Assembly (NCBI GenBank): GCA_948567375.1
Contig: OX419761.1
Coordinates: forward strand, 20,002,243 to 20,066,242
From: Lunularia cruciata
Lineage: Eukaryota > Streptophyta > Marchantiopsida > Lunulariales > Lunulariaceae
DNA length: 64,000 bases
Direction of reading: 5' to 3'
Shown: piece by piece, positions 33,086 to 45,889 of the stretch
How positions within the stretch are numbered: position 1 is the stretch's first letter
How the letters are laid out: the number at the start of each line of letters is the position of its first letter
The notes under the pieces: model-generated
What the model was told of the DNA's origin: nothing
Seen by the model: only the letters and a program-made list of their open reading frames with translations
Database searches by the model: none
Made by a program: the position numbers and the translations under genes

Positions 33086-34375
33086 TCACATGGGTGTGGA
33101 CAAAACCTTGGGTACCCTCCAACGCCGATGGTGGTGGCTCAACATGACACGAGATGTTTGAGAGTTTGTCCAATTGTGTAAGAGATGCAAACGTAACAAG
33201 GCCAGCAACTAGAAGCCAAGTGGACTCCTTCAACCACTCCCTATTCCATCCATTCAATAGGAACACATGAGTTTAGATCTCATCACATCCTTGCCCAAGA
33301 CAAAGCAAGGACACATAACAATTGTGGTGTTTGTGGATAAGCTTAGTTAGCAAATCCACTTGGCACCAACCTTTGATACCGTGGATGCTCCAACCTTAGC
33401 GCAAATCTACTTTGACAATATCTTCAAGCATCATGGGATGCCACATATATTCATCTCTAATTGTGATCCTTAATTCACCAAGAAGTTTTGGCAAGCACTC
33501 TTCTAGATACTCGGCACCAAGTTTGCTTTGTCCATGGCCTTTAATCCTCAAACTGATGGACAAACCAAATGTGCAAATCATACCTTGGAGGATATGTTTC
33601 ATGCCTTCATCAATGTTCACCATATCAATTGGGATGAATGTCTTGCAATTACAGAATTTGCCTATAATAATTCTAAATAGGCAAGCACCAAATTTTCTCC
33701 TTTCTTTCTCAATTTTGGCCAAGATCCGCTTGTTCCAAATGCTCTTCTTGCTCCTCCTCAATCTCAAGTCCTTCATACTTAAACCTTCTTGACCACCATA
33801 TCACAATCTTTCTAACAAGCCAAATCTCACCTCCTTGTTGCTCAATATTGTCAAAACCAATATGCAGACCACCATTGTCATGATCTTACCTTTGAAGTTG
33901 GTGATAAAGTCATGCTATCCTCTAGTAACCTAACTCTCCCACTTGATACCCAAGTTCATAAACTTGCCCGTAATTAGATAAGATCCTTTGATGTCACCCA
34001 AATCATCTCTCTTGTTGCTTATCAACTTGCCTTACCTTATCATATGCACATCCACCCTGTCTTTCACATTTCCAAGTTGAAACCCTTTGTTCCTAACCCA
34101 TCTTCTTTTTCTTATCATGTCCAACCTCCTCCTCCTCCATCCCTATCAATGATAATGAGGAGTACAAAGTTGATTGTATCCTTGTACGTCACCACATTCA
34201 ACGAGGACGTCGCCAACATATGGATTACAAGGTCTTTGGAAAGGGTATCCCTTTCCTGATGCCACATGGGAACCTCTTTCTCACCTCTAGAATGCACAAA
34301 CGGCCATCTAGGAATTTGAAGCTTCAATGGCAATGAGGACATCACCAACTAGCGGTGGGAGAATATGTAACAATA
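33086..34375 (+). pseudogene. Element A'' integrase and chromodomain, decayed
   Basis: Continues from 22782 after excision of element B: zinc-binding region, core pieces (QIYFDNIFKHHGMPH, NPQTDGQTKCANHTLED), then HIHPVFHISKLKPFVPN and chromodomain remnants near 34160-34340. The third catalytic Glu is changed (GQTKCAN). Confidence 0.8.
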
Positions 34376-34767
34376 TGGAGTTAGCAATGTAGTTAGTAAG
34401 GCTAACAAAGGAGAGAATAAGCCTAATTAGTCCAAAATATTCCAAAAGCATCTAGAGAAGTTTCTCAACTAGCTTAACTTGCACCCCAAGCAAGTAGCTT
34501 CTAGAAGCTACTAACTAGTTTAGCTTGCATGCCAGGTAGGTGGCTTCTAAAAGGAAGCTTCTCGAGAAGCTTCCTGGTTAACTTAGCTTGCACTCTAAGA
34601 AAATAGCTCAAGAAAACTTCTTGGAGAAGCTTCTCCAGAGCCTTGTATGCTATCTATAAATACCAAAGCCAAAGCTTCATGCTAGACATCTGGAGTTTTC
34701 ATACATTCAAATGTCCCCATGTGGGTTTCCATTCTCTTATTTTTCTCCTTGGTCTTGGTCTTTTATA
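34376..34767 (+). repeat. Element A'' 3' LTR
   Basis: 392 bp, TGTAACAATATGG...TTTTATA, preceded by the purine-rich GCGGTGGGAGAATA. Confidence 0.88.
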
Positions 34768-35098
34768 CATTGTTATAATCATCTTAAGACTTCTCATATG
34801 TTATTTTTGTGTTCTACCTTTGTGTTATCATAGTACAAAATATCATCCAAGAGTGCTACCATATATCAATCCAATAGCCCTTCTGATACCAATGCATTGG
34901 TCCATGAAGACTGTTGGAGTATTAGTGAGCCCAAAAAGTAAAACTCTCCATTCAAAATGCCTATACCTTGTACAAAATATAATCTTTTGTATATCTTCTC
35001 CATCAATGGGAATCTACTAGTAGTCATTTCAAAGATCCAACTTTAAGAGTAATGTGCTACACCTAATTGATCCAACAAATCACCAATTTGAGGCTTTT

Positions 35099-35833
35099 TG
35101 TAATACCAAGAGCTAGCCATATGATCTAGATGTGAAATTTGGTTTGGTAACATCTAGAATGATGTTATACATGATGTTCAAAATAGATCAGATAGAAGTA
35201 TCACCAAAAGAGTACTTCTACTAATAGAGCAGAAACCAAAATAGACTTGAGAACCTTAGAACCAATAGCTAGACATATGATTTAAAGGTGAGAATTGATT
35301 TGGTAACATCTGGAAGAATGTTACACATGATGGACTTAACAGATCGGAAAGAGGTATCACCAAAAGCGGACTTCTACTGATAGAGTAGGAATAGAAATAT
35401 GCCTGAAATCTTTGAAGGCAATTTCAGAGGCCTAAACGGATGAATTAGGCCTAAAAAATATGCACAATCCCCCCCCCCTAACAAATGAAGGGCTGGCCTT
35501 CCCTTCCCCTTGTTTTGTCTTGTCAAGAGCTTTCAAACGGTACCTTACGTGATTCAGAGACTCCTACAAGAAGATTCCCTAAAAGATTCCCTTTGGTCAA
35601 AGCTTGTTTGACCAACCAGATAGGACCTAGACTGACATATCACCTATCCAAGTAAGAAATCCAAGGGTGGAGCTTGCTGACATGTCACCTATCTGTGCCT
35701 AATCCTATGGTGGAGCTTCCTTGGAGGAGATTCTCTTTGTCTACATAATAAAGAGAAGGTGCTCCTTTGGGACACCAAATGTTGAGTGTGTAATTTGTGT
35801 TTCTCACTCTTCTATTGTCCTCGGAGTATTACA
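35099..35833 (+). repeat. Solo LTR, family B, in A' RT (long subtype)
   Basis: 735 bp, TGTAATACC...GAGTATTACA, with two U3 units. Flanks CTTTT and CTCTG are a poor target-duplication match, probably eroded. Confidence 0.88.
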
Positions 35834-36560
35834 CTCTGTCACCATTTTTTAATTAAGACCCTCATAGTCAAATAGAATCAAATCCTCCATCTTTCTTTGG
35901 GGCAAATAGTAATTATGCTCCACAAGGGAATATATTTTGTTGTAAGAAATCCTTCTCCAATAAATTTTTCAATGTTATTTGAAGCTCTTCTAAATCCTTT
36001 GGTGAGAGTTGATAGAATTAGTCTATCCATTGGAATACTACTTACCAATAACTAGATCTTGAAATGCATACCTTGATCATAAAGTAACACTTTGAAAAGA
36101 TCATTTGGAAACACATCTACAAACTCTTGAACTATCTTATCAACTATTGCATTTTGAAGTTTCTTCTCCTCATTAGGTTCTCCTTGCATAATTTGCTTGA
36201 TCCACACCAATAAAATAGAAATATCTTTCTCCAAAGCTTGTTTTGCAATCTCTATATTGACAAACTTCCAATCTTGGGATTTACTACTCTTAGATGTCTT
36301 TTTCAAATATACCAAAAACCTTAATTGATAATCTGTATTTGGTGTTATACTTGAATTTATCATCATGTCTAATCAAACTGAACTTTAGGAAATTCAAGCT
36401 AAGGAAGACCTAGAATGATATTATAGTGTAGTAGAGATACTATGAATCTCATACACTTTGAATACTCCTTCCCAATCTTGAAACCAACAAAAAAGCAAAT
36501 TGATGATGAAAAATTTACCATTTGTCATCATCAATTTGCTACCTAATATAAATTTGATAA

Positions 36561-37145
36561 TGTAATACCAAGAGCTAGCCATATGATCTAGATGTAAAAT
36601 TTGTTTTGGTAACATCTAGAATGATGTTACACATGATGGACTAAACATATCAGAAAGAGGTATCAACAAAAGGGGACTTCTACTAATAGAGTAAGAACCG
36701 AAATATGCCTAAAATCTTTGAAAGCAATTTTGGAAGCCTAAAAGGATGAATTAGGCCTAAAAAATAAGCAGGTTTCTTCCCCTCCAATAGAGACAAGGCT
36801 GGCCTTCCTTCCCCCTTGCTTTGTCTTGTCGAGAGCTTTCCAATGGTACCTCACCCACTTGATTCTGAGATTCCTATAGGAAGATTCCCTAAAAGATTCT
36901 CTCTGGTCAAAGCTTCTTTGACCAACCATATAGGACCAAGACCAACATGTCACCCATCCAAGTAAGTAATCCAAGGGTGGAGCTTGTTGACATGTCACCT
37001 ATCTATGTGCATAATCCTATGGTGGAGCTTCCTTGGAGGAGATCCTCTTAGTCTATATAATAAAGAGAAGGTGCTCCTTCGGAGCATCAGATGATTGAGT
37101 GTGAAATTTGTGTTTTCTCTCTTCTCTTGTCCTTGGAGTATTACA
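36561..37145 (+). repeat. Solo LTR, family B, in A' protease (short subtype)
   Basis: 585 bp with one U3 unit. Perfect target duplication GATAA at 36556-36560 and 37146-37150. Confidence 0.93.
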
Positions 37146-38755
37146 GATAAGAATACATAATTATTTTCCTAATTGCGTGGACATGAAATTCTCAAAACTC
37201 CTATAATCTACCAAAATCTTACAACCACAATCTTATATCATACCTTGCAAACCTAGCATAGTCAATTTTGATAGGTCAAGCCTTCAATCCAATTGGAAAA
37301 AATTAGATTCCTAATAAGTGGCTTGATATCTCCTATTGAGACTCTTTATCTCCTTGATCTTCATGTTCCAAGAACTCCATTTGGATAATGGGTCAAGGAT
37401 TCCATTCCTAGTTGGACGTTCAACAAAATGGTGTCTAATTTGGTGACAATAAAAGTAGCCACTATCTTATTGCAATAATTCTCTATCTATTGTTCAGTTG
37501 TCTCTATTAGATGGCATCAATCTCCATCAATGTTTTCTCCTCAGCCCAGGTATGGTGCTTGCAAGTTTTGTGATCTAGACCAAGATGTAGTAACCAAGGA
37601 ATCAAAATGCTTGGCCAACTACATGAATTCTTCTAAATGTTTAGGCTCACACATGGTTACTCTTAATTTGGTATGTGATTTCAAGCTTCTCACAAACCAA
37701 TTTAGAGCTTTGCCTTCTTATATCTCTAGAATATACATTCTTGTGTTTTGGAATTGAGTGTGTAGCTCTTCACAGAACCAATCTGCTTTAATTTTTTCTA
37801 TCTATCTTGTGCAACTTGTGTACCAATCACCACTTTGAATTTCCCAAATATTGGATTCTTGAATTCTTCCAATTTTGATATTGGAGCAACAAATTGTCCT
37901 TGAGTTTACTCTACCCAAATTTTACCACTCCATCTAATTGGCTTGAAGCCAAGAGGAATTGCTCCATTATCAAGAAGATTTATAGCTTTAAAGTACCATT
38001 CACAATTAAATACAAATTTCTTCCCTATACCAGATAAATTCTTGCTTTCAAGTGTCTTAGGCTTTGGAAACCGCACTTGATCTTCTTCTTCTTGGAAAGT
38101 TACTCCCTCTATTGTTATTGTCCTTGCACATCATAATCTCTCTCGTCCAACAATCAAGTAAGATGCTCTATTTTTTATAACAAGGATAAGTTTATCTATT
38201 GTCACCATGGCTACTACTCTACAATACTATTTATTCAGAAACTTTTAGGTTAACGTGTAAATGCAACACATCTATTGCTTAACAAGTTACAATTGGAAGG
38301 ATCAATAGTTCATTGCATTTAGAAAAAGATTTGACCAAAATGTGGTATTTTGGTAGTATAGGGATGTAGAAATCCCAATGGTTTGGAGGAAATAGATTTG
38401 GTAGTCTACAAATTCCAATTATTCTATTCTTACTCTAATATCAATGTAAAAGATCAAGAAGTGAAATATGAGAATGGAATATCACATTGAAACCCTCAAA
38501 TAAGGATAACTTCAAATGTATAGCATGAACTTGGGCTTTGGCATTTACAGGATAACTAATTATAAAACTCTCAAGAAGTTTCCAAGGATGGTTTCTTTTA
38601 GAAGTTGTCTCTCTTGGAGTGCAAGCAAAGTTAGTAATCTACTTGGCATACAAGCTAAGCTAGTCATTTACTTAGCATAAAAATTACTTCATTTTGGGGA
38701 AGTTTTTAGAAACTTCTCACAAAGAAGCTTCCTAATATTTCTAGAACATTCTACA

Positions 38756-40390
38756 AATAAATTTATTAATGACTCTTGTTGGGAGTCACCTTCTACTGTT
38801 GGGAGTCACCCTTTAGGAATTATACCAGTTGACCATATTTGAAAAAACTGGTCATTAACATAATGTATATAGTCTTGTATTCATGATTGCAACATGACTA
38901 CTTGGCAAAGCTTTTCCTCAATTCAGTTCAAATTCTCACGTTAAAATAGGTTATGATGTACAATACACAAGATATTATTCTAGAAAGAAAAATGAGATAT
39001 ATGAAGGCTCATTTTTGTTTCTAAGTTCAACTTGAGAAAATAATGTAGAAGAAAACATTTAATTCTCAAGTTTAAGGATTAAAACTATCACAAGATTAAT
39101 AAAGGAGTGTCTCTCAACCAAAGAGTGTATCTTTGGACTGGCTCCTTTTTCTGAAATGCTTATAAAACCTTCTTAGAAATCATAAATTTCTACAAATTCT
39201 AATTTATTTTGCTTATTTTGTTTTATTTTTTAATGCATTAATGTTTATTAACTCCAAGATAATTACAAGTGGAATTATTACTATTCAAGTTTATATTATC
39301 TGCACTGAAAACATATAAAAGAGAATATTTATATAAATATAAATAGAGGTACTGTTCTTATTCATGATCGCCCTAGTCACAATGAGAAAACACTCAATAG
39401 AATGAAGACTTACGGGATGCATGAGAAGTGACATTTCACCCACAAGACTAGATAATAAGAGGTTTCAAGGTTAGCTTTTTTGAGGGCCCATATGACTCCA
39501 TAATTATTTATGGGTAACCCAAAAAAATTTAATGGGTAGTAAGATCAAAAAGTGAAATTAGTTTATAGGTAGAGCACACAATGCCTATAGAAATTTTACA
39601 AGAAATCAAAACCTTGACCCATAGATGTTTACAATAACACGGTGCATTTTTCATATTGCCATAAATCCTAATGGCTAATTAAGAATGCTAATAATTGATA
39701 ATTAAGGCCACTGATAAGGATTTTGCTAGTTGAATTTTCAAAAAAAGATTCCTGCTAATATGATTTTAAATTTCTTATTAATCTTTCCTTCTTGAGAATT
39801 TTATTCTCAGGTATAGTTCCAACTCTTTGTCAACTCTTTCTTAGTGATAGCTCATGTTTGCTCTTGATCATCATTACCACAAGTATTTTTTATTCATGAT
39901 TTGCATAATGGAACTCTTATTTGAGATCACCTCAAGAATTTGTTGTACACAAATTGAATATCATGGCAGTCCCTTGTGTCAAGGTTACTTCAAGTATTCT
40001 ATTTAGTTTTATTATTCACATCTAAGAATAGCGGTTTCACAAATAATATTAGGACTCTTGTTGCATTTGCATTACTTCACATGTTACCTCTTTTGCAGTA
40101 CTCTGGCACTTTCACTTTAGTGCTTGTGCTCTTTCTTTTTGTTCTTGCATTCTTGCTCACACCCCTCTTGTTCATGTGGTCTCGGTCCTTCTTCCTATTT
40201 CACTCTTTGTTCACTTTTTTAGGTAAGACTTGTGTTGCATTGTTCACTATAAATCTGAGTTCTCTTTGTTCACCACTTGGATATTTTCCAAGCTGAATCC
40301 TTGCTAAGATGTCTCACATTAGTGATTGAATTTTCCTCTTCCATAAAATTGCAAAATTGGTGAGGATGATTTTGAGAGAAGAAATTGAGA
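38756..40390. other. AT-rich stretch, no gene seen
   Basis: A short direct repeat TGTTGGGAGTCACC occurs twice near 38780-38810. Otherwise no convincing frame or known element. A 107-codon hydrophobic frame at 39976-40296 lacks any recognised motif and is probably chance. Confidence 0.5.
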
Positions 40391-41926
40391 GTGACTTTCT
40401 TGACTTGGAATAGATGTATTGGAGCTCCAATGAGGAGAAAAATTCAATGGAGATCTTTACAAAGTGGTTGAATTATACTTTAGAATCCCGGTATTTGCAA
40501 GAGAGGGTCCAATGTACAACAAGTAATGAGTTTGTGTTAAAAAATAATTTCAGATTGGACTCCATTGCCTTTAGACATCTCACAAGAATGTATTTGTTCT
40601 TGTTTCAAGCTCTGGTGAATGAGATACAAGATCATAAAGTATTTAAAATGCATCTCACTAGTCACAATCTCTTTTTTGATTCCAAGTTGCACTTGCTTTG
40701 GATAGCTTTTCCTCATCTTTGGCTAAATTATGATAATTGGCTTACCTAACCTCTCTGCTTCCAGGTTTTTTCCACTCTTAATTAATTACCTGAAGGTGAC
40801 ATGAGACATAGATAGCCTTCTTCTTTACTAGTAATCTCTGACTAAACTACGTGTGCTAATTGCCTAGCTAATATTTCTCTTAACGTGATCCACAGACCTC
40901 CCTGGTAAGTTTTAAGTGTGGCAAGAGGCTTAAACCTATGGGGGATTAGTGGAGTGTCTACTATTTTATTCACTAGATGTGCCATGACTGCAATCAAAGC
41001 TACCTTGGGCAAGGAGATGAAGTGTCATGGAAATGAAGAGAGGTCAAGGATATCTTCTAGTTTTGCTCAAAAACATTTCTTGGTTTGGTGGAATTGGCGG
41101 ATAGAACTATGTTTTGACTTTCTCAAAGACCAAGTGTGAACATATACTTTGAGAGATATACTTTTGTAGGAAAGGATTTCATTCCATCAATGGCCAAGTA
41201 ATGTGTGATGATAGGAGAAGGATCATCCATTTTGTAGGAGGTGAGAATGATAGAAGAAGGATCATCTATTTTGTAGGAGGTGAGAATGAGAATGGTTGTT
41301 TTTGGTGTGAATGGTTGTGTTTTGTTTTAGACTTCCAGTTGTGTTGTTTTGTGAGATGCATTGTTGAAAGATTATTTATTTAGTAGGGTGGAATGGGATG
41401 TGATTGCATGAATGCCCAGCTCTTGCAATAATATGGCATGTTTGAAAAAGTCTCCTATATGGTTGGATTTGAATTCAAGAGGCAACATTGGTTTGTTTGA
41501 GAGGCACAAATTCTTGTTAAAAGATTTTGGATACATTTCCATGAGACATTTAGTTCCTCCTTTAAGCAAGCTAGAACCCAAGATAAGTCAGCTTTTAATA
41601 AATGTCTTGCTTGGGCCAGAGTGGTAAATGAGCATTGTATTGGAATTTTGAAAGCTAGATAACATCATCTCAAAGAAATAAGAGTGCAATTAAATGATCA
41701 TAAAAGAAACATAATTCTCTTAAGATGGATCACCATATGTAGTATACTCCATAATCTTTTGATAACCCAAGCAGAAAATTGGGTAGAGGAAGACTATGAT
41801 TATGAAGTGGAAAATGAAGGAGAACTATTATTGGAGCCTCCTTTTGAAGATCAAGGTGAGAATAAAGAAGAAGCAAAAACTCTTATAATGCAAAATTATT
41901 TAGCTTTTTTGCAATCAAGTCAATGA
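40390..41926 (+). pseudogene. PIF/Harbinger-like transposase, decayed
   Basis: The C-terminal third is recognisable: ERHKFLLKDFGYISMRHLVP (second catalytic Asp in the D-x-GY context), a one-base shift near 41590, then AFNKCLAWARVVNEHCIGIL (third catalytic acid in NEHCIG), QLNDHKRNIILLRWITICSI and LHNLL, ending in an acidic tail (WVEEDYDYEVENEGELLLEP) at 41926. This is the DDE_Tnp_4 pattern of PIF/Harbinger transposases and their domesticated HARBI1 relatives. The upstream part (FRLDSIAFRHLTRMYLFLFQ at about 40550) may be its N-terminal region. I did not find terminal inverted repeats. Confidence 0.65.
41210..41287. repeat. Two-copy 39-bp tandem repeat
   Basis: GATAGRAGAAGGATCATC.. at 41210 and 41249, inside the transposase relic. 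Confidence 0.8.
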
Positions 41927-43150
41927 TATATTTTGGACATGATATTTTTTAAATGAATAAATACTATAGTTAGATGGTCAAATATTGCATGAAAAATGAT
42001 TATTTTCCATGAATTTTGCATAGAATGCATGAGCATGATAGTTTGTGTGGAATCAAAGAATGCTAGTTTGCGTGAGAATTTTCTTGTGTGAGGAAGTTTT
42101 GCAATTTCCTTGTGTAAGAACATTGTGGTAATTTGTGCAGAGAATGCTAGTTTGTGGAGAATGATAATTTGCATGAGAATGTTTGGGTAGTTTGGATGGA
42201 ATGCAACAATGCTTGTTTGTGTAGAATATGTGAATTTTCTCATGTGTGTAAGATTATATGGAAGTATGTATGAATTAGAATTTTTGTGTATGGAAGTGTT
42301 GTATGGAATCACTATCAAGTTACTCAAAAGGTTTTGGAAGGACAAGAAGGAGTTATTGGTAGTTACAAGGTGGGGAAGAGAAGTACAACTTGAAAGAAAA
42401 TGCAAGAGAAGAGAGAAAAGCAATTTCAAATTTGAAAGGTATTGGAGAGAAGGAGGGAACAAGATAATGGGTTGAAAGGAGTAATTTGTGAAATAAGGAT
42501 TTTTAGAATCAAGGAGATATAGGTTTTGAGAATTGAGAAGAGAAGGAAGAGATCATTCAAAAGAAACTTGAGAGACTTTCAGAGGGAGAGATCATTTGAG
42601 ATCAAGAGAAATGAGAAGAGGATTGTTTGAAAGGAGGATTTTGGTAGTAAATTGTAAATCATGGGACAAGGGAGCCCAAGCCTAAGGGGAGGGGAAATTA
42701 TAGGGGAGTAATTGGGAAGGAGAGGTATCATGGAAGGAGTAATTGGGAGAGGAAATTATGAGGAGGAGCATAATTGGAGGAGGAATGGAGGAAGGAGAGG
42801 AGAGAGGGAGATTGAGAGAAGGAGAGGAGGAAATAATTAGGAGAGGAGATTGGGAGAGTAATCAAAGGTGACAAGGAGAGAGTGAGAGGAAGAGAAGATG
42901 AGAAACAAAGGAAGGGAAGGCTTTGAGGTGAGAATAATTGGAGGACACATGAAGAGATTAGGGACAAGGAGAGGTGATAGTCCAAGGTAGGGATAGTGGA
43001 ACAATCTGCAAAGGGTTTAGTGTGAAATTGAAGGGGACAATGAAACTATCCGTGCAAGGTTTAGTGAAATCAAAGTGTAGGGATTAGTAAAATCTGAAAG
43101 AAAGTGCATGGAGATGCATAGGAGGCTTACAAGAGAGCAGTTGAGACTAA
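41927..43150. other. Purine-rich non-coding tract
   Basis: From about 42480 to 43000 the plus strand is almost only A and G, in GGAGAGG/AATTGGGAG-like words, densest at 42700-42960. Degenerate GAGAATG/GTTTG repeats lie before it (about 42000-42250). No gene is seen. Confidence 0.6.
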
Positions 43151-43154
43151 ACAC

Positions 43155-44720
43155 ATGGAGGAGATGATAAAGGGATCATGGTTAACTTGGTTCCACACCT
43201 TGGTGGATTATATGCCATACATTAAATGGTGTTGGTTGGATAAGTTACAAATCAGAGATGCAACGGAGAGTATTCAAGAAGAGGACTTAGATGCTTTTGG
43301 ACTCAAGATTGCTTTGGGAATTGAGTACCCAAATTCTTATAAATTTGAAAGTAAGCACATTGTTGGTTTTCTATAAATTTGAATTTTCTGCAAATTTTGT
43401 AATGATTATCTCAATTTGTATCGTGCTCTCAATTTGTGTTGTGCAAATGTTAGTTATCTTTATCCCTCCGTGCAAATCATCCCATATTGCCATGCAAACA
43501 TCTTGCCATGTTGCACAAACCATGCAAACATATTTTTTTAGGTTGGTTTTCCCATGGTTTGTGTGGTTTGTTTTCCTAGTACTTGGTGTATAGTAGGTTG
43601 TACTAACATGTTGTTTTTTATGTAATATAGGTTGCATTGTGTAAGGAGTTTGCTAGTACATGGGACTATGAAACTCACAACGGCAAAGTAAGAAAGAGAG
43701 GTGTGAGATTCAATGTTGCTATGATAAGAGGAGCAATTTTTTTTTGCCTTTAGGGAGCACACAAAGGAGGAAAACAATTCCACAAAATTTGGTAGAGGAT
43801 TGGTTTCTTGTGAGAGACAAGACAACTAGGAGATATCTATCTAGGAAAAGTGCATGTACTACATTTAGACCTTTTTCCCAGCTGTTGTGTTCACTTGTTA
43901 TCTTTGCCCAACGTCCAAGGGTAGTACGTAGGAACATCATTCTCATAATGAAGAGTAAGATGGCTAGATCTACTCTTGTGGACTATGATTGAGCTAAGCT
44001 TATGTTATTTTCTATTGAGGTAGAGCTTGTGATAGTCTAGAGGTAACTTAGCCACTCAGATGGGAGACGGTTTTGTGTGACTCATGTGCGTCAAGTTCTC
44101 ACACACTTGTTCATAGACAGTGAGGTTGTGAGTGATGAGATTTTATATAGGAATGAAGGTGCAAAGGAGAAGGTCTGCATGAGTGATAGTGTAGAGGAGG
44201 AGGAGGTACATATAGCACCAAATGATGATTATGCACATGGTGAGTGAGTAAGAGTTTTGGGTGTTTTTATTATAGTACCATGTTTAGAGTATGTTGAGTT
44301 GGATTTCCACATGTATATTGATATATATATATAAATCAATCTTTAATGGATGATGATTACAATTACATGGTTTTGTTATTTGGTTTGATATGGTGGATAT
44401 GGTTATTTATAAGTCACTCTCTCCCTCCCCTAGATCCTCTTTAGCCCAAACACCATGATGATCCATTACATTTCCATGACTCTTACTTCCCACCTCCCCA
44501 TACACCTAGTCCTCCTGATCTTGAGCACCATGGTGCTCCATTATATCCCCATGAGCATTATGATTCCCCATTACAACATGATTGCACATTGCATAGAGTG
44601 AGAGGTGAGGTTGAGATGGAGAGTAGATTAGCTCATTATGAGAGGATTCTAGTAAAGAGAGAACAACATTTAGGCTAGAAGAGCACCTCCTTAGTAAGAG
44701 GAAGAGTAGGTTGGCCAAGT
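43155..44720 (+). pseudogene. Unrecognised decayed coding region
   Basis: Open pieces: 43155-43376 (SWLTWFHTLVDYMPYIKWCW.., EEDLDAFGLKIALGIEYPNS) and 43744-43992 (LVEDWFLVRDKTTRRYLSRK, FAQRPRVVRRNIILIMKSK), then further stop-split frame. The second piece continues after TGA 43992 with FSIEVELVIV and VCMSDSVEEEEVHIAPNDD. I do not recognise the family. Continuity with the downstream repeat-bearing frame is likely but not certain. Confidence 0.35.
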
Positions 44721-44780
44721 AGGAGACTCTTCTAGCTCATAACAAAGAGAAATTCCAACTAGAGGAACATGTGTTATTTG

Positions 44781-44783
44781 AGA

Positions 44784-44858
<75 letters not shown>

Positions 44859-44866
44859 GGAGAGAG
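44781..44866. repeat. (GA)n microsatellite
   Basis: About 35 GA units with a few AAAG interruptions. Confidence 0.97.
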
Positions 44867-45134
44867 TAGACTTGTAGAGCATGATATGCATCATTGTATG
44901 GAAGAGAGTACTACTTGGGACAGATTAGTAGAGTTAGTTAGGGTTATTAGGGAGAGAGTGTGATGTGAGAGCCTGCATAGAGAGATTGGTTGAGTTGAAT
45001 AGACTTATTAGAGATAGAGAGTTAAGAGTTGAGGTTTATAGGGTTTAGGAGATTTGGTATATGAGAAACTTCACCATTACTATGGAGCTATTAGATATGC
45101 CACAAAGTACTATACATGAGATGAACTTGATACT

Positions 45135-45641
45135 TTGAGGGTAGCATACAATGATGCATTAGAGGAAGCTAGAGTGTGGCTTGAGGTGGAGATGTTACAA
45201 TATCCTTGGAGTTTCCTTCCTATTGAGATGGGACTCAACTCTTGTATGTGGATGAGGATGGTGGAGGAGGGAGTTCAAATAGAGCACGGTTTACCATATA
45301 CCTCTACTTGGCCCTCAACTAATGAAAGAGCTACATTGACTAGATATACCCACACTTCTGCTCCTTCTCCTTTACAAGGAATAGAGGTTAGAGCTACACA
45401 AACATCACCTTCTTTTGAGGGAGTGCATCATGCCATGGGAGCTAGAGCTCTATCCATAGAGAGAACATCATCTTCTTCAATAGGTATGGAGGCTAGAGCC
45501 ACACAAACATCACCTTCTTTTGAGGAAGTGCATGACTCCATGGGAGCTAGAGCATCATCCTCTTTAGTAGGTATGGAGACTAGAGCTACACAAACTACAA
45601 ATAATTTTGAGTGCATCCAAGTAAATCCACTATTTTCATAG
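45135..45641 (+). pseudogene. Reading frame with three RATQTSPSFE peptide units
   Basis: 168 codons open. After a Trp-rich start (ARVWLEVEMLQYPWSFLPIE), three units of 29-35 residues share GMEARATQTSPSFEEVH and MGARA, and the third is cut short (RATQTTNNFECIQ). Ser/Thr-rich repeats like this suggest a disordered region. Further open sequence continues after the TAG at 45641 (LHEYLELQEERAASLRDEVH, near 45785). No family recognised. Confidence 0.5.
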
Positions 45642-45889
45642 CCACTTCTTCTAGTCAAAATTGGTTGACTCTCATGGTGGGGCTAAGAGAAGAGCCTTAT
45701 TTTTGTACCGTGGAGTATATTGTATCTTGGAGACCTTACACAAGGGAGGAGATGGCCAGACCTCCAAGATTTTAGTGGTACTCTTCATGAGTATTTGGAG
45801 CTCCAAGAAGAGAGGGCTGCTTCTTTGAGGGATGAGGTACATAGACTCACTTAGTTAAGAGAGAGTACGGGCTTATGTAGAGGATTTAT

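Larger units (their letters stand above)
18906..34767 (+). mobile_element. Element A'': family-A chromovirus nested in A'
   Basis: LTRs at 18906-19306 and 34376-34767 with the target duplication CATTG (18901-18905, 34768-34772). Both LTRs end TTTTATA instead of TTTTACA. Gag to chromodomain reads on the plus strand with many stops, and integrase is split by element B (after 22782, resuming at 33086). Removing B restores HDLPI.GGH.GVDKTLGTL across the joint. Confidence 0.93.
15796..38755 (-). mobile_element. Element A': old family-A chromovirus, host of the nest
   Basis: Minus-strand copy now in pieces: 3' LTR 15796-16172; pol end 16173-16206 and 16681-18905 (chromodomain, integrase, RNase H, all with stops); RT middle 34773-35098; RT start, linker and protease 35834-36560; protease, gag and leader 37146-38454; 5' LTR from 38455, fading near 38755. 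Each break is an inserted element, and joining the flanks restores collinearity with element A. Many substitutions, stops and indels mark it as the oldest family-A copy here. Its gag start (ATG 38208-38206) is followed by the same TGA as in the other copies (38156-38154). The linker has one repeat unit instead of three. Confidence 0.9.

Noticed and set aside
39976-40296. Hydrophobic 107-codon frame as a membrane protein
   Set aside because: Pyrimidine-rich AT-biased DNA gives Leu/Phe runs; no family pattern or supporting neighbours.
42700-42985. Leu/Ser/Pro-rich frame on the minus strand
   Set aside because: Explained by the purine-rich composition of the plus strand; no motif or start context.
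44691-44963. Open frames of Ser-Leu or Arg-Glu repeats
   Set aside because: They are translations of the GA microsatellite, not proteins.
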